Shown: in pieces, positions 44,997 through 55,870 of the stretch
Numbering within the stretch: position 1 is the stretch's first letter
Layout of the letters: each line of letters starts with the position of its first letter
NCBI GenBank assembly: GCA_027924585.1
Contig: BSBM01001138.1
Location: 12,953,001-13,017,000 of the forward strand
From: Larix kaempferi
Taxonomy: Eukaryota; Streptophyta; Pinopsida; Pinales; Pinaceae
Direction of reading: 5' to 3'
Length of the DNA: 64,000 nt
Program-made: the position numbers and the translations under genes
Notes under the pieces: model-generated
Told to the model about the DNA's origin: nothing
The model's database searches: none
Seen by the model: only the letters and a program-made list of their open reading frames with translations

Positions 44997-47004
44997 ATGA
45001 TGGCTCCAGCCCAAGAATCTGTATTTAGTTGTTTTTCTAGATAGATTAGTTTTCATGTTCAAATAGATCTGCTAAAGCATTTGATAGAAGTACATTTCGA
45101 TGGTGAGGGAGAAATATTAGCACAACAACATATTCTTCAGTTCACTCATAATTGTCTTGTTAACAAAATTCTGGAACGAGATGTTTTGTGTAGATTGTTG
45201 GCCTTCACATTTCAAGGACGAGTCAAGGGATGGTTTGTAACCTTACCTTTTTCCTCTATCCACTCTTTTGAACAGTTTGTAGATTTGTTTATACTTTCTT
45301 TTGGACATTACGATTTTGTTAGATTGTGTGATGAGTGGAAGCAACTCTCCATTAAAAAAGATGAATCATTAGATGATTTTTCAAATAGAAATTGTAATCT
45401 CTATTTTAGATTCCCTTTGATAGATAGTCCTATGATACCTGATTGGTTTCAATACAATAGTTCTGTTTTTTGTCAATCTGATCAATTAGTGGGTGATAAA
45501 TCTGAATTATACATCAACCATCATCCACATCTTGGTTTAGATTTGCACGAAGAATCTAGTGATTTAGAAATTATAGAAATGAATTCCTTCTCTTTCTTAG
45601 ATATGGATCATAATCAATGTGATGATTTGGCCGATTCGAATATTGATATGCCCATGTCTATTTTAGGTGAAAACCAAAGTTTACCAAATCATGAAGGGGA
45701 TCATTTTTCTATACAAGATTTTTCTGCAGCACAAGAGAATAATTTTGATCATAATATCGAACAATATTCTTCTACCATAATTAAAGAACTTCAAGATTCT
45801 GATATTTATTCTTCTGTTAAACTTTTGATAGATCCTTAATCGACTAATAGTTTTGAAGTTTGTGATATGTTTTCTCAATTACCTTTTTCTGGCCTAAGTG
45901 ATTCTCCAGGAGAACATATTCCACGAGATGATGATACTACATTAGAAGAAGAAGCAGATCCTGATTTGAAACCTTTCATACATATCTCTTTTGAAGAGAA
46001 AATCCCTCTTAAGGAATCTCAATCTGAAAATATTCTACAACGATATGAATTCCATGCACTTATGTCCTTTTCATATTTGTCTTTGTATCCTGATCTATTT
46101 TATAACAATGGCACTCAATCATATATTTCATATTTTGACTCTCCATTGTTAAGTCTTAAAGACGTACAAGTTAATTATGAAATGTATGAAGAAGACCAAG
46201 AAAATTCATATCTTTGTCATCAATATTTGTCCTCTTGTCATTCCTCTTTGCTCCAAATAAACACTTTTCAGAATGATTTTAAAGGTTCTTATTTTGTAAG
46301 TGGTATTCATCCTCCTTCATTCAATCAAATGATGGATATTAGAATAGAAAGTTTTGGAGATGCTATTTACACTTCATATTTTGAAGAACATGTTGATGCT
46401 ACCCATTTTACTGAATCTGAAAATTCTTTATCTTCATCTTTTAATTTTGATTATTATGAACAAAATGAAAACCACAAATCCTTAGAGGATGAGTTGGCTG
46501 AAATTGAGATTGAGTTTCAAAATGAATTGTTCGTAATATACTTTCTCTATCAATGAAATTTCAAATGAAAAGTTATTTCGATCGAATAATTTGAAATTGA
46601 ATAAATCTGATGCACTTGAAAAGAATGAACATCTAAATAAAAATCAAGAAGACAAAGTTAATCTTCCACAAGATTTCAATCCTGTCATTTTCTTTTAATG
46701 CCATAATGATGATACATTTCCAAAAGATATATTCTCCATTCCCAATTTTGATGAAGCTCTTTTCAATCATGATCTCAATGATTTCCAACCCACTTTCTAT
46801 GATCCAATTTATTTATGGTTAGGACAATCAGTTCTGAACCATTTTCTATGTCATTTTCATTTCTTTGTAAATAAGAAACTTAGTTTGGTTTTTCAAAATT
46901 TTGGGTTTCCATTTTTAAGATGTTTATTGCTGATGTATCATTCGTTTCTTTTTGCAAGTTCAAATTCACTTGAGTGGCTCCATTGGAAGTTCAATTATAC
47001 TTAG
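44997..47004 (+). pseudogene. Gag-like gene of element G
   Basis: Starts at paired ATGs (44997/45000), with TAG at 45042 and TAA at 45837. One frame change near 46540 is followed by TAA at 46696 and a final stop at 47002. Residues about 60-130 form a typical Gag core (FTFQGRVKGWFVTLPFSS, then FVDLFILSFG and DESLDDFSNR). The following about 500 residues are acidic and rich in Ser, Phe, Tyr and Asn; there is no CCHC knuckle. The C-terminal 60 residues are strongly hydrophobic and aromatic (near 46800-46980), compatible with a membrane segment, but that is inference. No pol follows. Confidence 0.7.
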
Positions 47005-47567
47005 TTTTTGTGTATTTTCAAAGTAGTATAGAAGTAGACGTATGATGGATTATTTTTCATAATTCCCTTAATAATTAGATAAATGGTTTTGGTTTTCTTC
47101 AATAAAGTAGTCGCGACCACAAGCCAAGTCAAAGTTGAAAATAACCTTGCTTCAGATGCATTCAAGGGAGTATGTTCCTTTGTTATTTCCCACTTTATGT
47201 TCATGCTCTCGTTTATCATTTTTGGTTCAAGGAATTCATGTATGAATTCTATCCTTTCTAAATTATAACGATCTTGGCATGAATTTTTTTTTAATTAATC
47301 CTTTCGAATCTTAGGAACAAGAATGTTTTGATGGGAGATAAAGTGATTAGAATTAGGATATCTTCATTTCGGGTGTTTTCTACTTTGTTTTGATTGGTTT
47401 GTTTCCATTTTGATTACAATAAATTCTACACATTTGGCAATGGTTTAAAACCAGTTTTGCTCAAAGGTGATTTTAACTGAAGTTGGAGAATAGTATGTTA
47501 GTCTCAGTTTATTTTCGGTTGATGTCAGAATTTCCTTTTGTAAAGAGTGCACAGCCAAATAATGTAG
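47005..47567 (+). other. Noncoding DNA of element G before H
   Basis: AT-rich, no ORF or repeat I can support. It ends with TGTAG, the target duplication of H. Confidence 0.6.
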
Positions 47568-48160
47568 TGTTAAGTTTTGAGCATTAATTCACAATACTCT
47601 TGGATCTTTACTAAGAGAATAACATATACAGTATATCAATGCATAACAATCACAATAAGCATCACAAGAATCAAAAGCATGAGAGACAAGAGACACAGAG
47701 TTTCCGTGGGGAAAACCCTAAGGTGAAAAACCCCACAACTTCCTCAGAGATAGAGAGAGCAATGGCTCAACCAAAGTACAACCAAAATACACTTGAGATA
47801 GTCTCCTAGAGCAGATGATCCTCCTCCTCACTAGTGCGCCACTTTCTGAGTGAGAGAAGTGCGTCTTTCCGAATGATCCAAATAGAGATGTCCCGATCTC
47901 TATTTATACTTAACTTGTTTTCCCAGTTACACTATGGGGCCGACTTGTCTATCTAGATACATCCACAATATAATATATATTTCAGGGCTGACCCCACACA
48001 TGATGGTCTAATAACCTATCGGCGAGTACACACAGCTACGACACTTGTCAATCCACATGACACTTCCTTATAGAGGAATAACACATCTCTAATAAAGGTA
48101 CAATAAATATATATGAAATACATAGATGAAATACATTCTGAAGTTACATATACATCAACA
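47568..48160 (-). repeat. 3' LTR of element H
   Basis: 593 bp on the minus strand, beginning at 48160. TATA box complement at 47901-47908. One copy of the TTATTAGACCA U3 unit. Confidence 0.92.
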
Positions 48161-48170
48161 CTCCCTCTTA
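48161..48170 (-). other. Polypurine tract of element H
   Basis: TAAGAGGGAG on the minus strand, abutting the 3' LTR; identical to that of D. Confidence 0.85.
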
Positions 48171-48389
48171 ACTAGGAAGGTATTTCTCGACACAGATCTG
48201 CTAGACAAGTCTTCTTCTCGGGATCATCGTCATCATCATCGTCACTGCTACTACTATCTCAACCAATCTCTGACTCTACTCGTCATAGGAAGTTCTACAG
48301 AGCCAGTCCTTTTTCATACTAGATGTAGGCCCACCACCTGCACGTCTTCGTCATCATGGACATACTGTGGAATCCTCAAGACTTATTAC

Positions 48390-48880
48390 GTGCATCACAA
48401 AACCTTGAAAGAGAATCCCAGGCTATTACGAGCACATGGCTCTACCTATAGGATCTCCCAGGGCCATATTATATGTGACCTCACTACAAAACCTCGCAAG
48501 AGCATCCCAGGCTGTTACCAGAACACAGCTCTACCTATAGGATCTCCCAGGGACAGATTATATGTGGTCATGGAAAAACCTCGCAAGAGCATCCCAGGAC
48601 TTATTACGGGCACACAGCCCAACCTATCGGATCTCCCAAGGACATATTATATGCCATAGGACAAAACCTCCAAAGAGCATTTGCCAGATATCTCAGGGCC
48701 AAATTATATGCCATAGGAAAAACCTCGAAAGACTATTTGCAGATCTCCTAGGGCCAAATTATATGTCATCCCAGAGCAAAACCCCGAAAGAGCATTTGCC
48801 AGATATCCCAGGGCCAAATTATATGCCATATGCAAAACCTCGAAAGACTATCTGCAAATCTCCCAGGGCCAAATTATATG
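48390..48880 (-). repeat. Tandem-repeat block in the 3' region of H
   Basis: On the plus strand, units of about 118 bp repeat GGATCTCCCAGGG, an A/T word ATTATATG, then AAACCTCGCAAGAGCATCCC. Counterpart of 20030-20580 in D. Confidence 0.8.
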
Positions 48881-48919
48881 CTCATATGCACAACCTGATC
48901 CACGGCCATAGAGAATCAA

Positions 48920-49510
48920 CCTGATACTCACCATACATCATCCTGATGTACACATGATCATCCCGATCATCATCATTGCAACATCCTGCTGCATGTCATC
49001 TGGAGCAACATCCTAAAGCTCGTCATCCATGATCATCCTAATCATACAATGCATCTACCTGATGCATACCAATTATCTACCTGATACATATCATCATACA
49101 TGATCCACCTGATCATATAGTGTATCCCCTGATACAAATACAAATACATGATATATATCACCATACATGATCCACCAGATCATACAATGTATCCACCTAA
49201 TACATATACAGATACATGGTCCAAGCATCCAACATGATGCATATACAAAATACATACAAATGATCCTACTGATCATATCCAGCATCCAACATGATGCGTA
49301 CATACATATAAATGATCCAATTGATCATATCCAGCATCCAACATGATGCATACATACATATAAATGATCCAACTAATCATATCCAGCATCCAACATGATG
49401 CGTACATAAATATACATATAAATGATCCAACTGATCATATCCATCATCCAACATGATGCATACATACATATAAAAATGATCCAACTGATCATACAAAGCA
49501 GAAACCAGAA
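48920..49510 (-). repeat. Hairpin array in the 3' region of H
   Basis: Same design as in D, on the other strand: TACATC/GATGTA at 48934, ATGATC/GATCAT at 48954, TGCATC/GATGCA at 49050, ATGATC/GATCAT at 49110, and a run of GCATCCAACATGATGC and TGATCCAACTGATCA-type units from about 49215 to 49500. Confidence 0.85.
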
Positions 49511-49606
49511 CATCATCCTGATGCTCATCATCCAGTGCTTACATCCATAGCCATGTGAAGGATCCTCCTTTCAACATGCTTGGAATGGCTTCAGCAAAAG
49601 TGTCCA

Positions 49607-51724
49607 TCACTTCTTCCTCGAAGTGTCATCAATCTGAAGAACGCCAAGCCTCTCCCTGAAGTACTCAAAATTTGCAATCTGCTCGTCCGTCGCAATGTAC
49701 AGGAGCTTCACAGCTCCTCTCTGCACCATATCCCTGATATAGTGATATTTGATATCTATGTGTTTCGACCTTTCATGAAACACTGGGTTCTTTGACAGTT
49801 TCACACAACTCTTGTTATCACAAAAGATACCAGTAGCATCCAATGGGATATCAAGTAACTCAAACAGTATCTTCTGTGGCCATACTTCCTCACAACTAGC
49901 TGAACAGGATACAACATACTCTGCCTCAGCTGTACTCAGTGCTACGCAGGACGGCTTCCTGCTAAACCAAGAGATCACACGTGATCCCATACTGAAGCAG
50001 CATCCAGGTGTGCTCTTCCTATCTGCAGCACTACCAGCCCAATCTGAATCAACATAAGCTTGCAGGTTAAACTTTTGATTCACTTCATACTTGAGCCCAT
50101 AATCCACTGTACCCTTCAGGTACCTCAAAACATGCTTTACATCAACTAGGTGAACACTCCTCGGATCCATCAGGAACTGGCTCAATGTGTTCACAACAAA
50201 GCAAATATATGGTCTTGTGTTCATCAGGTACATCAAGGACCCAATCATCTGACGATACATAGAGACATCAACCAGCTTAGATGAAGCATCACATAGAAGC
50301 TTCAGATTTGATGCCATAGGTGTGGCCATGGGATTGCAATCCATCATCCCAAATCTCTTCAGGACATCTACTGTGTACTTCCCTTGACCAAGGAAGATCC
50401 CACCTGCACTCTGCCACACCTCCATACCTAGGAAATAATGCATCATTCCCAAATCTTTCATATCGAACTCGGTAGCAAGCTTCCTTTTAGTATCTGCAAT
50501 CAATCTGTCATCTCCTGTTATGAATAAGTCATCCACATATAGGAGTAGAATCATAGGATTCCCTTCCTCAACCTTGTAGTAAAGGTTGGAATCCGCTTTA
50601 CTCTTTGTAAAGCCCAAACTAGATAGGAAACTATCCATCCTACCATACCAAGTTCTAGGAGCTTGTTTCAAGCCATACAAGGCTTTCTTCAATCTGCACA
50701 CATATGACTCCATGTCATGTATTTCGAAACCAAGTGGCTGCTCCACATATACTTCCTCTTCAACTACACCATTCAAGAAAGCAGTCTTGACATCCATCTG
50801 GTGTATTTTCCATTTCATTGCTGCAACCAGGGCAAGTACTGTTCTAATGGAAGTATACATAGCTACAGGTGCAAACGTTTCTTCATAATCTATTCCCTCT
50901 TTCTGAGAGAAGCCACGAGCTACAAATCTTGCCTTGTATTTATCTACACTGCCATCTACAACATGCTTGATTTTGTAGATCCATTTGGAATTCACAAGAG
51001 ACTTCACTTTAGGTCTTGGGACAACATCCCAAACATCAATCTTCATTATTGATTGGTATTCCTCAACCATGTCATCCTTCCATTCTTTCTTTTCTGCTGC
51101 TTCTTCATAACTTGAAGGTTCTTTGTTCATGATGTCACAGAGTAAAGCAACATAGCTGGAATGTGATCTGGTTCTCTTCTTTGCTCTATGTTCTTCTTCT
51201 AGAATACCAAATATTTCTGCATCTTGAATGACCTCTCTAGCCCATGCAGGTTTCCTCTTATGAGAGTTATCCTCACGGGGTGGATCTACAGGTTCTTGCG
51301 GATCTTCAAACTCACGAACAACTTCTGGAACTGCTTCAGTCATGGTAGTGTCTTGAAATCTAGTTTCCTTAGGTTCTTCATAAACTTCAATAGGTGCCTT
51401 CCTTGATTTGATGAATGTTGAGTTTTCATCAAATGTTACATCCCTGCTGAGATCAATCTTCTTGAACCCTGGAAAGTACATTTTGTAGGCCTTCGAGCTT
51501 TCACTGTAACCCACAAAGATACCCTTCTTTCCTGAAGGATCTAGTTTGGTCCTCTTTTCCTTTGGGACATGAGTGTATACTGGACAACCAAATATTCTGA
51601 GATGGAAAACTTCAGGTTTCTTACCAGAAAAGACCTCTTCTGGTGTTTTGTTGTCCAATATCTTGTGAGGTGTTCTATTCTGCACATATACAGCTGTTCT
51701 AGTTGCTTCTGCCCATAGATGCAT
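49607..51724 (-). pseudogene. pol: Element H integrase C-terminus, reverse transcriptase and RNase H
   Basis: 705 open codons. It begins in the integrase tail ([19 protein letters not shown], then [16 protein letters not shown]). RT follows with [10 protein letters not shown] (catalytic Asp), [16 protein letters not shown] and [12 protein letters not shown], all intact. RNase H shows [15 protein letters not shown] and FCDNKS. About 12 codons near the end, present in D (DVLTKPLARVKL), are missing. It is separated from the upstream part only by TAG at 51734. The most complete RT in the window. Confidence 0.88.
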
Positions 51725-51733
51725 AGGTAGATC

Positions 51734-52306
51734 CTAGTCATGCAGCATTTCTCTTGCTGCTTCCATGATTGTTATGTTCTTCCTTTCTACAACTCCATTC
51801 TGTTGAGGATTATAAGGAGCAGTCAACTCCCTCTTAATCCCTGAATCACTACAAAGCTTCTTGAAGTCACCTGAGGTGAATTCTCCACCATTGTCGGATC
51901 TGAATGTTTTGATCTTCTTGTCAGTTTGATTCTCCATCAAGGTTTTGAATTCCTTGAACTTATCAAACACCTCATCTTTTTTCTTCAAGAAGTATACCCA
52001 AGTCTTCCTGGAGAAGTCATCAATAAATGAGACATAGTAAACATACCCACTAAGAGAACTAGATGACATATGACCACATACATTTGAGTGGATGATTTCC
52101 AGCATATCTTTTGCCTTGCTTTCACTGCTTGGGAAATCCTTCTTAATATTCTTACCTTTTGCACATCCTTTGCAAACACCTTCATGTCTGGTCTTGATTT
52201 CAGGAAGACCCTCTACAGCCTTGCTTGCAATTGGAAGTGCCCTATGTTGTATATGAGCAAGTCTTCTATGCCAAAGTTCACTTGGCTCCATGAATTCATG
52301 CACCAT
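51734..52306 (-). pseudogene. Element H integrase N-terminus and core
   Basis: Zinc-binding HHCC: WHRRLAHIQH and CKGCAKG. Catalytic triad visible: FIDDFSRKTWVYF (Asp), FRSDNGGEFTS (Asp), NPQQNGVVERKN (Glu). Ends at TAG where CAG is expected before DLPMHLW. Confidence 0.88.
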
Positions 52307-52312
52307 GGCATG

Positions 52313-53050
52313 TTAAGGTTGTCCCTTCAATTTATACAAACCTCCCTCTTGCTCTCCAATCACTACTGCATCATCTATGGTCTTTCCCTTTGGCCACATT
52401 AGGACTTGGCCATCCACAAATGAAACCCTCATACCTTTTGCATCCAAAGCAGAGATGGAGAGTAAGTTCTTCTTGAGCCCAGGTAAATAAAGGACTTCTT
52501 TCATCTTCCACGATTTTCCAAAATCTAGGTTGGAGGCTTCACCACTTCCTTTGATTGGGTATTGATAATCATCCCCAAGTTTCACCTTATTGGGTGATTC
52601 ATGTTCAGATAGATTCACAAAAGATTCCTTAAACCCAGTCATGTGTTTGGAAGCCCCAATATCAATCAACCAATCATTACAACCATGGGAGATGGTACCT
52701 GTGAGAGGAGAGATTAGAACATACTCTTCTTCACTTGATGAGTCATCGTCACTATCATCACTTTCTTCCCTAGCCTTCTTCTTTGGAGGTTCATCATCCT
52801 CGACAGCATGAGCATGGAACTTTCTTTTGCTACCCTTCTTCTTCTTGCTGGAGTTGTTGTTATTATCGCTTTTGTTCTTGGGACAATCTGAAGCAAAGTG
52901 ACCCTTCTCATTGCATGTGAAGCATCTTAGATCCTTCTTATTCTTTTGATAGGATCTCTTGTAGTGAGAGTGCTCCTTCTTGGGCTTGCTTCTTTTGGTG
53001 TGAGCTGCAAGAGCTTGATCTTCAATCCCCATCTTTTCTTCTCGTGCCAC
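52313..53050 (-). pseudogene. Element H nucleocapsid and protease
   Basis: CCHC knuckle CFTCNEKGHFASDC near 52900, a Lys-rich then Asp/Glu/Ser-rich stretch, then the copia-type protease with active site WLIDIGAS in place of the usual DSGAS, a likely inactivating change. It is in the same frame as the parts on both sides; TAA at 52313 ends it. Confidence 0.85.
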
Positions 53051-53659
53051 AAGCCTTACTTCTTCTTGTGAGCATTCTTCCTATAGTCTGTTGAAGGATA
53101 CCAAGTTCTTTCTTGCACAGATTCCTTGAATAAAGGAGTCCCATGACCTAGGTAGGCCATTTAGAGTGGTCATGACAACTTCACCATTCTCCACTATTTC
53201 ATCTACTGCTTCTAGTTGTTCCTTAATTTGGGAGACCCTAGAAAAATAAGATTGAATGGTTTCTCCATTCTAAAACTTTACTCCTTTCAATTGGTTCTGC
53301 AGGGTCATCTTCCAATTTATGTTCTTCCCTTCAAATAGCTTGGTCAAAGAGTCAAACATCTCCTTGAGTGTCTTTAGAGAAGACACATGGGGTATGAGAT
53401 GGTCTTTAATAGAATCAACAATGATTCTCTTTTCCTTGACCAAGTTCTTCTTATGCAATACCTTGGCCTCTTCATCCTCTGGGATAGAGATGTCTTCTTT
53501 TATATATGAGTCCAACTCATTCTCTTCCAGGATTAACCCAATCCTATACTTCCAAGCTCGGAAGTTATCATCCCCTTCAAGCTTATCCTCAAGCTTGGTC
53601 TGGTGAGACATCTTAAAGAGTACTTCAAATGGAAATAGAAAAGATTTAGGTCTTACCAC
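53051..53659 (-). pseudogene. gag: Element H gag N-terminus
   Basis: The real start is probably the internal ATG at 53611 (MSHQTKLEDKLEGDDNFRAWK), which matches copia Gag N-termini. The 129-codon open part ends at TAG 53270; the same frame continues (NGETIQ..., LNGLPRSWDSF) through a second TAG near 53082. Confidence 0.82.
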
Positions 53660-54172
53660 TTGAAATGCTGAAAACAGGATCTGGTCCCAAATTAGGGTTT
53701 GTCGGAAAAACCCTAAAAATTCAAAATGTGAATTTCAACTTTCTGAAAGGATAGAAAGATGCACCTTGATGAGCTGATCAGCTTGGTGCATTCAGAATTT
53801 GAGATCAACAAAGTTTTACCCTTTAGATTTTCCTTTTTGTCCTCCCGGGTTCACTAGGAGAGCCCTGAATTAGGGTTTGAGTTTCCCAGAGATCTACCCA
53901 GCCAAAAATATCGATCCAAAGCTCTAAACTTCGATTTTTGCAAGGAGCTTCCAACTATGTCTTCAGATTCCAGAAATTCCTATTTTTGTGGAAACCCTAA
54001 TTTTTAGGGCCAAATTTGAAAATGCTCAGATTTGAATTCTGATTGGACAGATAGATTCTCCTTGATGAGTAGAGTCAATCTACTATGCTGCTTTCCCAAA
54101 ATCTATGGAGAGAAACCCAATAAACAAGAAACTCAAGTTTTTGTCATTGCAAAATGTCTTCTTCTCAGGTTA
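53660..54172 (-). other. Leader of element H
   Basis: Noncoding. It shares words with the leaders of D and J (for example TGATCAGCTCATCAAGG and TTTTTAGGGTTT), but lacks their 177-bp tandem duplication. Confidence 0.7.
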
Positions 54173-54184
54173 GCTCTGATACCA
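54173..54184 (-). other. Primer-binding site of element H (initiator Met tRNA)
   Basis: Complement of GCTCTGATACCA, i.e. TGGTATCAGAGC, directly after the 5' LTR. Confidence 0.9.
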
Positions 54185-54776
54185 TGTTAAATTTTGAGCA
54201 TTAATTCACAATACTCTTGGATCTTTACTGAGAGAATAACATATACAGTATATCAATTCATAACAATCACAATAAGCATCAAAAGCATCACAAGAATCAA
54301 AAGCATGAGAGATAAGAGACACAGAGTTTCCGTGGGGAAAACCCTAAGGTGAAAAACCCCACAACTTCCTCAGAGATAGAGAGAGCAATGGATCAACCAA
54401 AGTAAAACCAAAACACACTTGAGATAGTCTACTAGAGAAAATGATCCTCCTCCTCACTAGTGCGCCACTTTTTGAGTGAGAGAAGTGTGTCTTTTCGAAT
54501 GATCCAAATAGAGATCTCCCGATCTCTATTTATACTTAACCTGTTTTCCCAGTTACACTATGGGGCCAACTTGTCTATCTAGATACATCCACAATATAAT
54601 ATATATTTCAGGGCCGACCCCACACATGGTGGTCTAATAACCCATTGGCAAGTACACACACTTGCGACACTTGTCAATCCACATGACGACACTTCCTTAT
54701 AGATTAATAACACATCTTTAATAAGGGTACAATAAATATATATGAAATACATTCCGAAGTTACATATACATCAACA
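54185..54776 (-). repeat. 5' LTR of element H
   Basis: 592 bp. TATA box complement at 54527-54534, followed on the minus strand by AGAGATCGGGAGATCTCT, a hairpin at the likely RNA start. Confidence 0.92.
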
Positions 54777-55870
54777 TGTAGGACCTTGGTATTGATACCT
54801 TTCCACTTTGGTCATTATCTTCTACATGTTTTATCTGTTTAATTGAGATATTGGGAACCATCAAAATATTCTTATCTTATGCCGCATTCTCACAGCATAT
54901 CCTAATAACATGATCATCTTTGTCTCCTCTAGATCCTTTTACAATCACCTTGATAATATCTTCCTTAAATAATTATAGATTACAAGGAGGGGGGTCTTAT
55001 TTTAAGCCATCCCTTTAGGTTCATAAGTGTTTAGTGGAATGACATCTTCATATCAAGCCACCACACTTGGAAGGTGACTCTCATTTTTCTTGAGAGGTGG
55101 AAGATCCTATCATAGGTATGTCCATTCATGATCTACAAAACACTGGTGAGTAACGATGCTATCATAAGGTTACCAAGCCTTAGCAGTGCCTTGTAGTCTA
55201 TTATTTGAACAAAATCTGTATTTTATTTTACTTGTTGTGTATAAGGACAGGGGGGTCTTATTAAAAGCCATCCCTGCCATGATCATGGGTCTAATTTGGA
55301 TTGAAGCTATCATTATATGGTCACCAAGCCATGATAGTTTCCTTCAGTGTCACAGCTAAAGGACAAGGGGTCTCCTTATCGAGCCAGCTTGATCAATTTT
55401 TGAATCAGGCTTGTGAATGGCACTGCTAATATCTGATTACCAAGTTAGGGCAGTGGTCTTGTATCAACAAGGTCTTATGTGCAGATACTTATTTTTGTTA
55501 GAAAAAAAAAATATGTGTATGTAGCTATAAGGACTGTTGTATATAAATACCAATTAATAAATCAAGGTGATATGTAATTTGGATATCCATGAGCAGTTTT
55601 AGGTTTGTCCCAGGTTTATCTCAAGCTGGTGTTTAATGATTGCATAATGGTAAAGGAGCTCTGTTATCTCTTAATTCTCCTTATCATATTAGCATTATTT
55701 TTAATATGATCATCGATGGGAATATATCAATCTTATGTTTTCTGCTTGTTGGTTGGCCCTTTTACAAATATTTTCTGAAATTTCGGGTTCGAAAAACAAC
55801 AGACTGATATATTTTCTCTAACTGAAGTTTGTTTGCAGAGATAACTGGTTCTAACCAGACATTCGCCATT
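54777..55870 (+). other. 3' noncoding region of element G
   Basis: No gene. It contains the hairpins described at 55041-55455 and ends with GATAACTGGTTC...CGCCATT, the same pre-LTR signature as in C, without a clear polypurine tract. Confidence 0.7.
55041..55455 (+). repeat. Hairpins with conserved loop in the 3' region of G
   Basis: GACATCTTC/GAAGGTGAC (55041, 55070), TGCTA/TAGCA (55157, 55181), AGCTATCAT/ATGATAGTT (55305, 55331), CACTGC/GCAGTG (55421, 55450). Most loops keep ACCAAGCC or a close variant. Same family as 26742-27164. Confidence 0.72.

Larger units (their letters stand above)
47568..54776 (-). mobile_element. Element H: nearly complete Ty1/copia element, antisense, inside G
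   Basis: Perfect target duplication TGTAG (47563-47567 and 54777-54781). LTRs of about 593 bp start TGTTGATG and end TTTAACA or TTTAACA-like on the minus strand, and differ by roughly 5% by eye. Order on the minus strand: LTR, Met-tRNA primer site, leader, one gag-PR-INT-RT-RNase H frame with four in-frame stops, repetitive 3' noncoding region, purine tract, LTR. It is the reference copy for reading D and J. Confidence 0.93.

Noticed and set aside
53319-53606. Plus-strand ORFs within element H (also near 50586, 52088 and 52590)
   Set aside because: Shadows of the minus-strand gag-pol frame.
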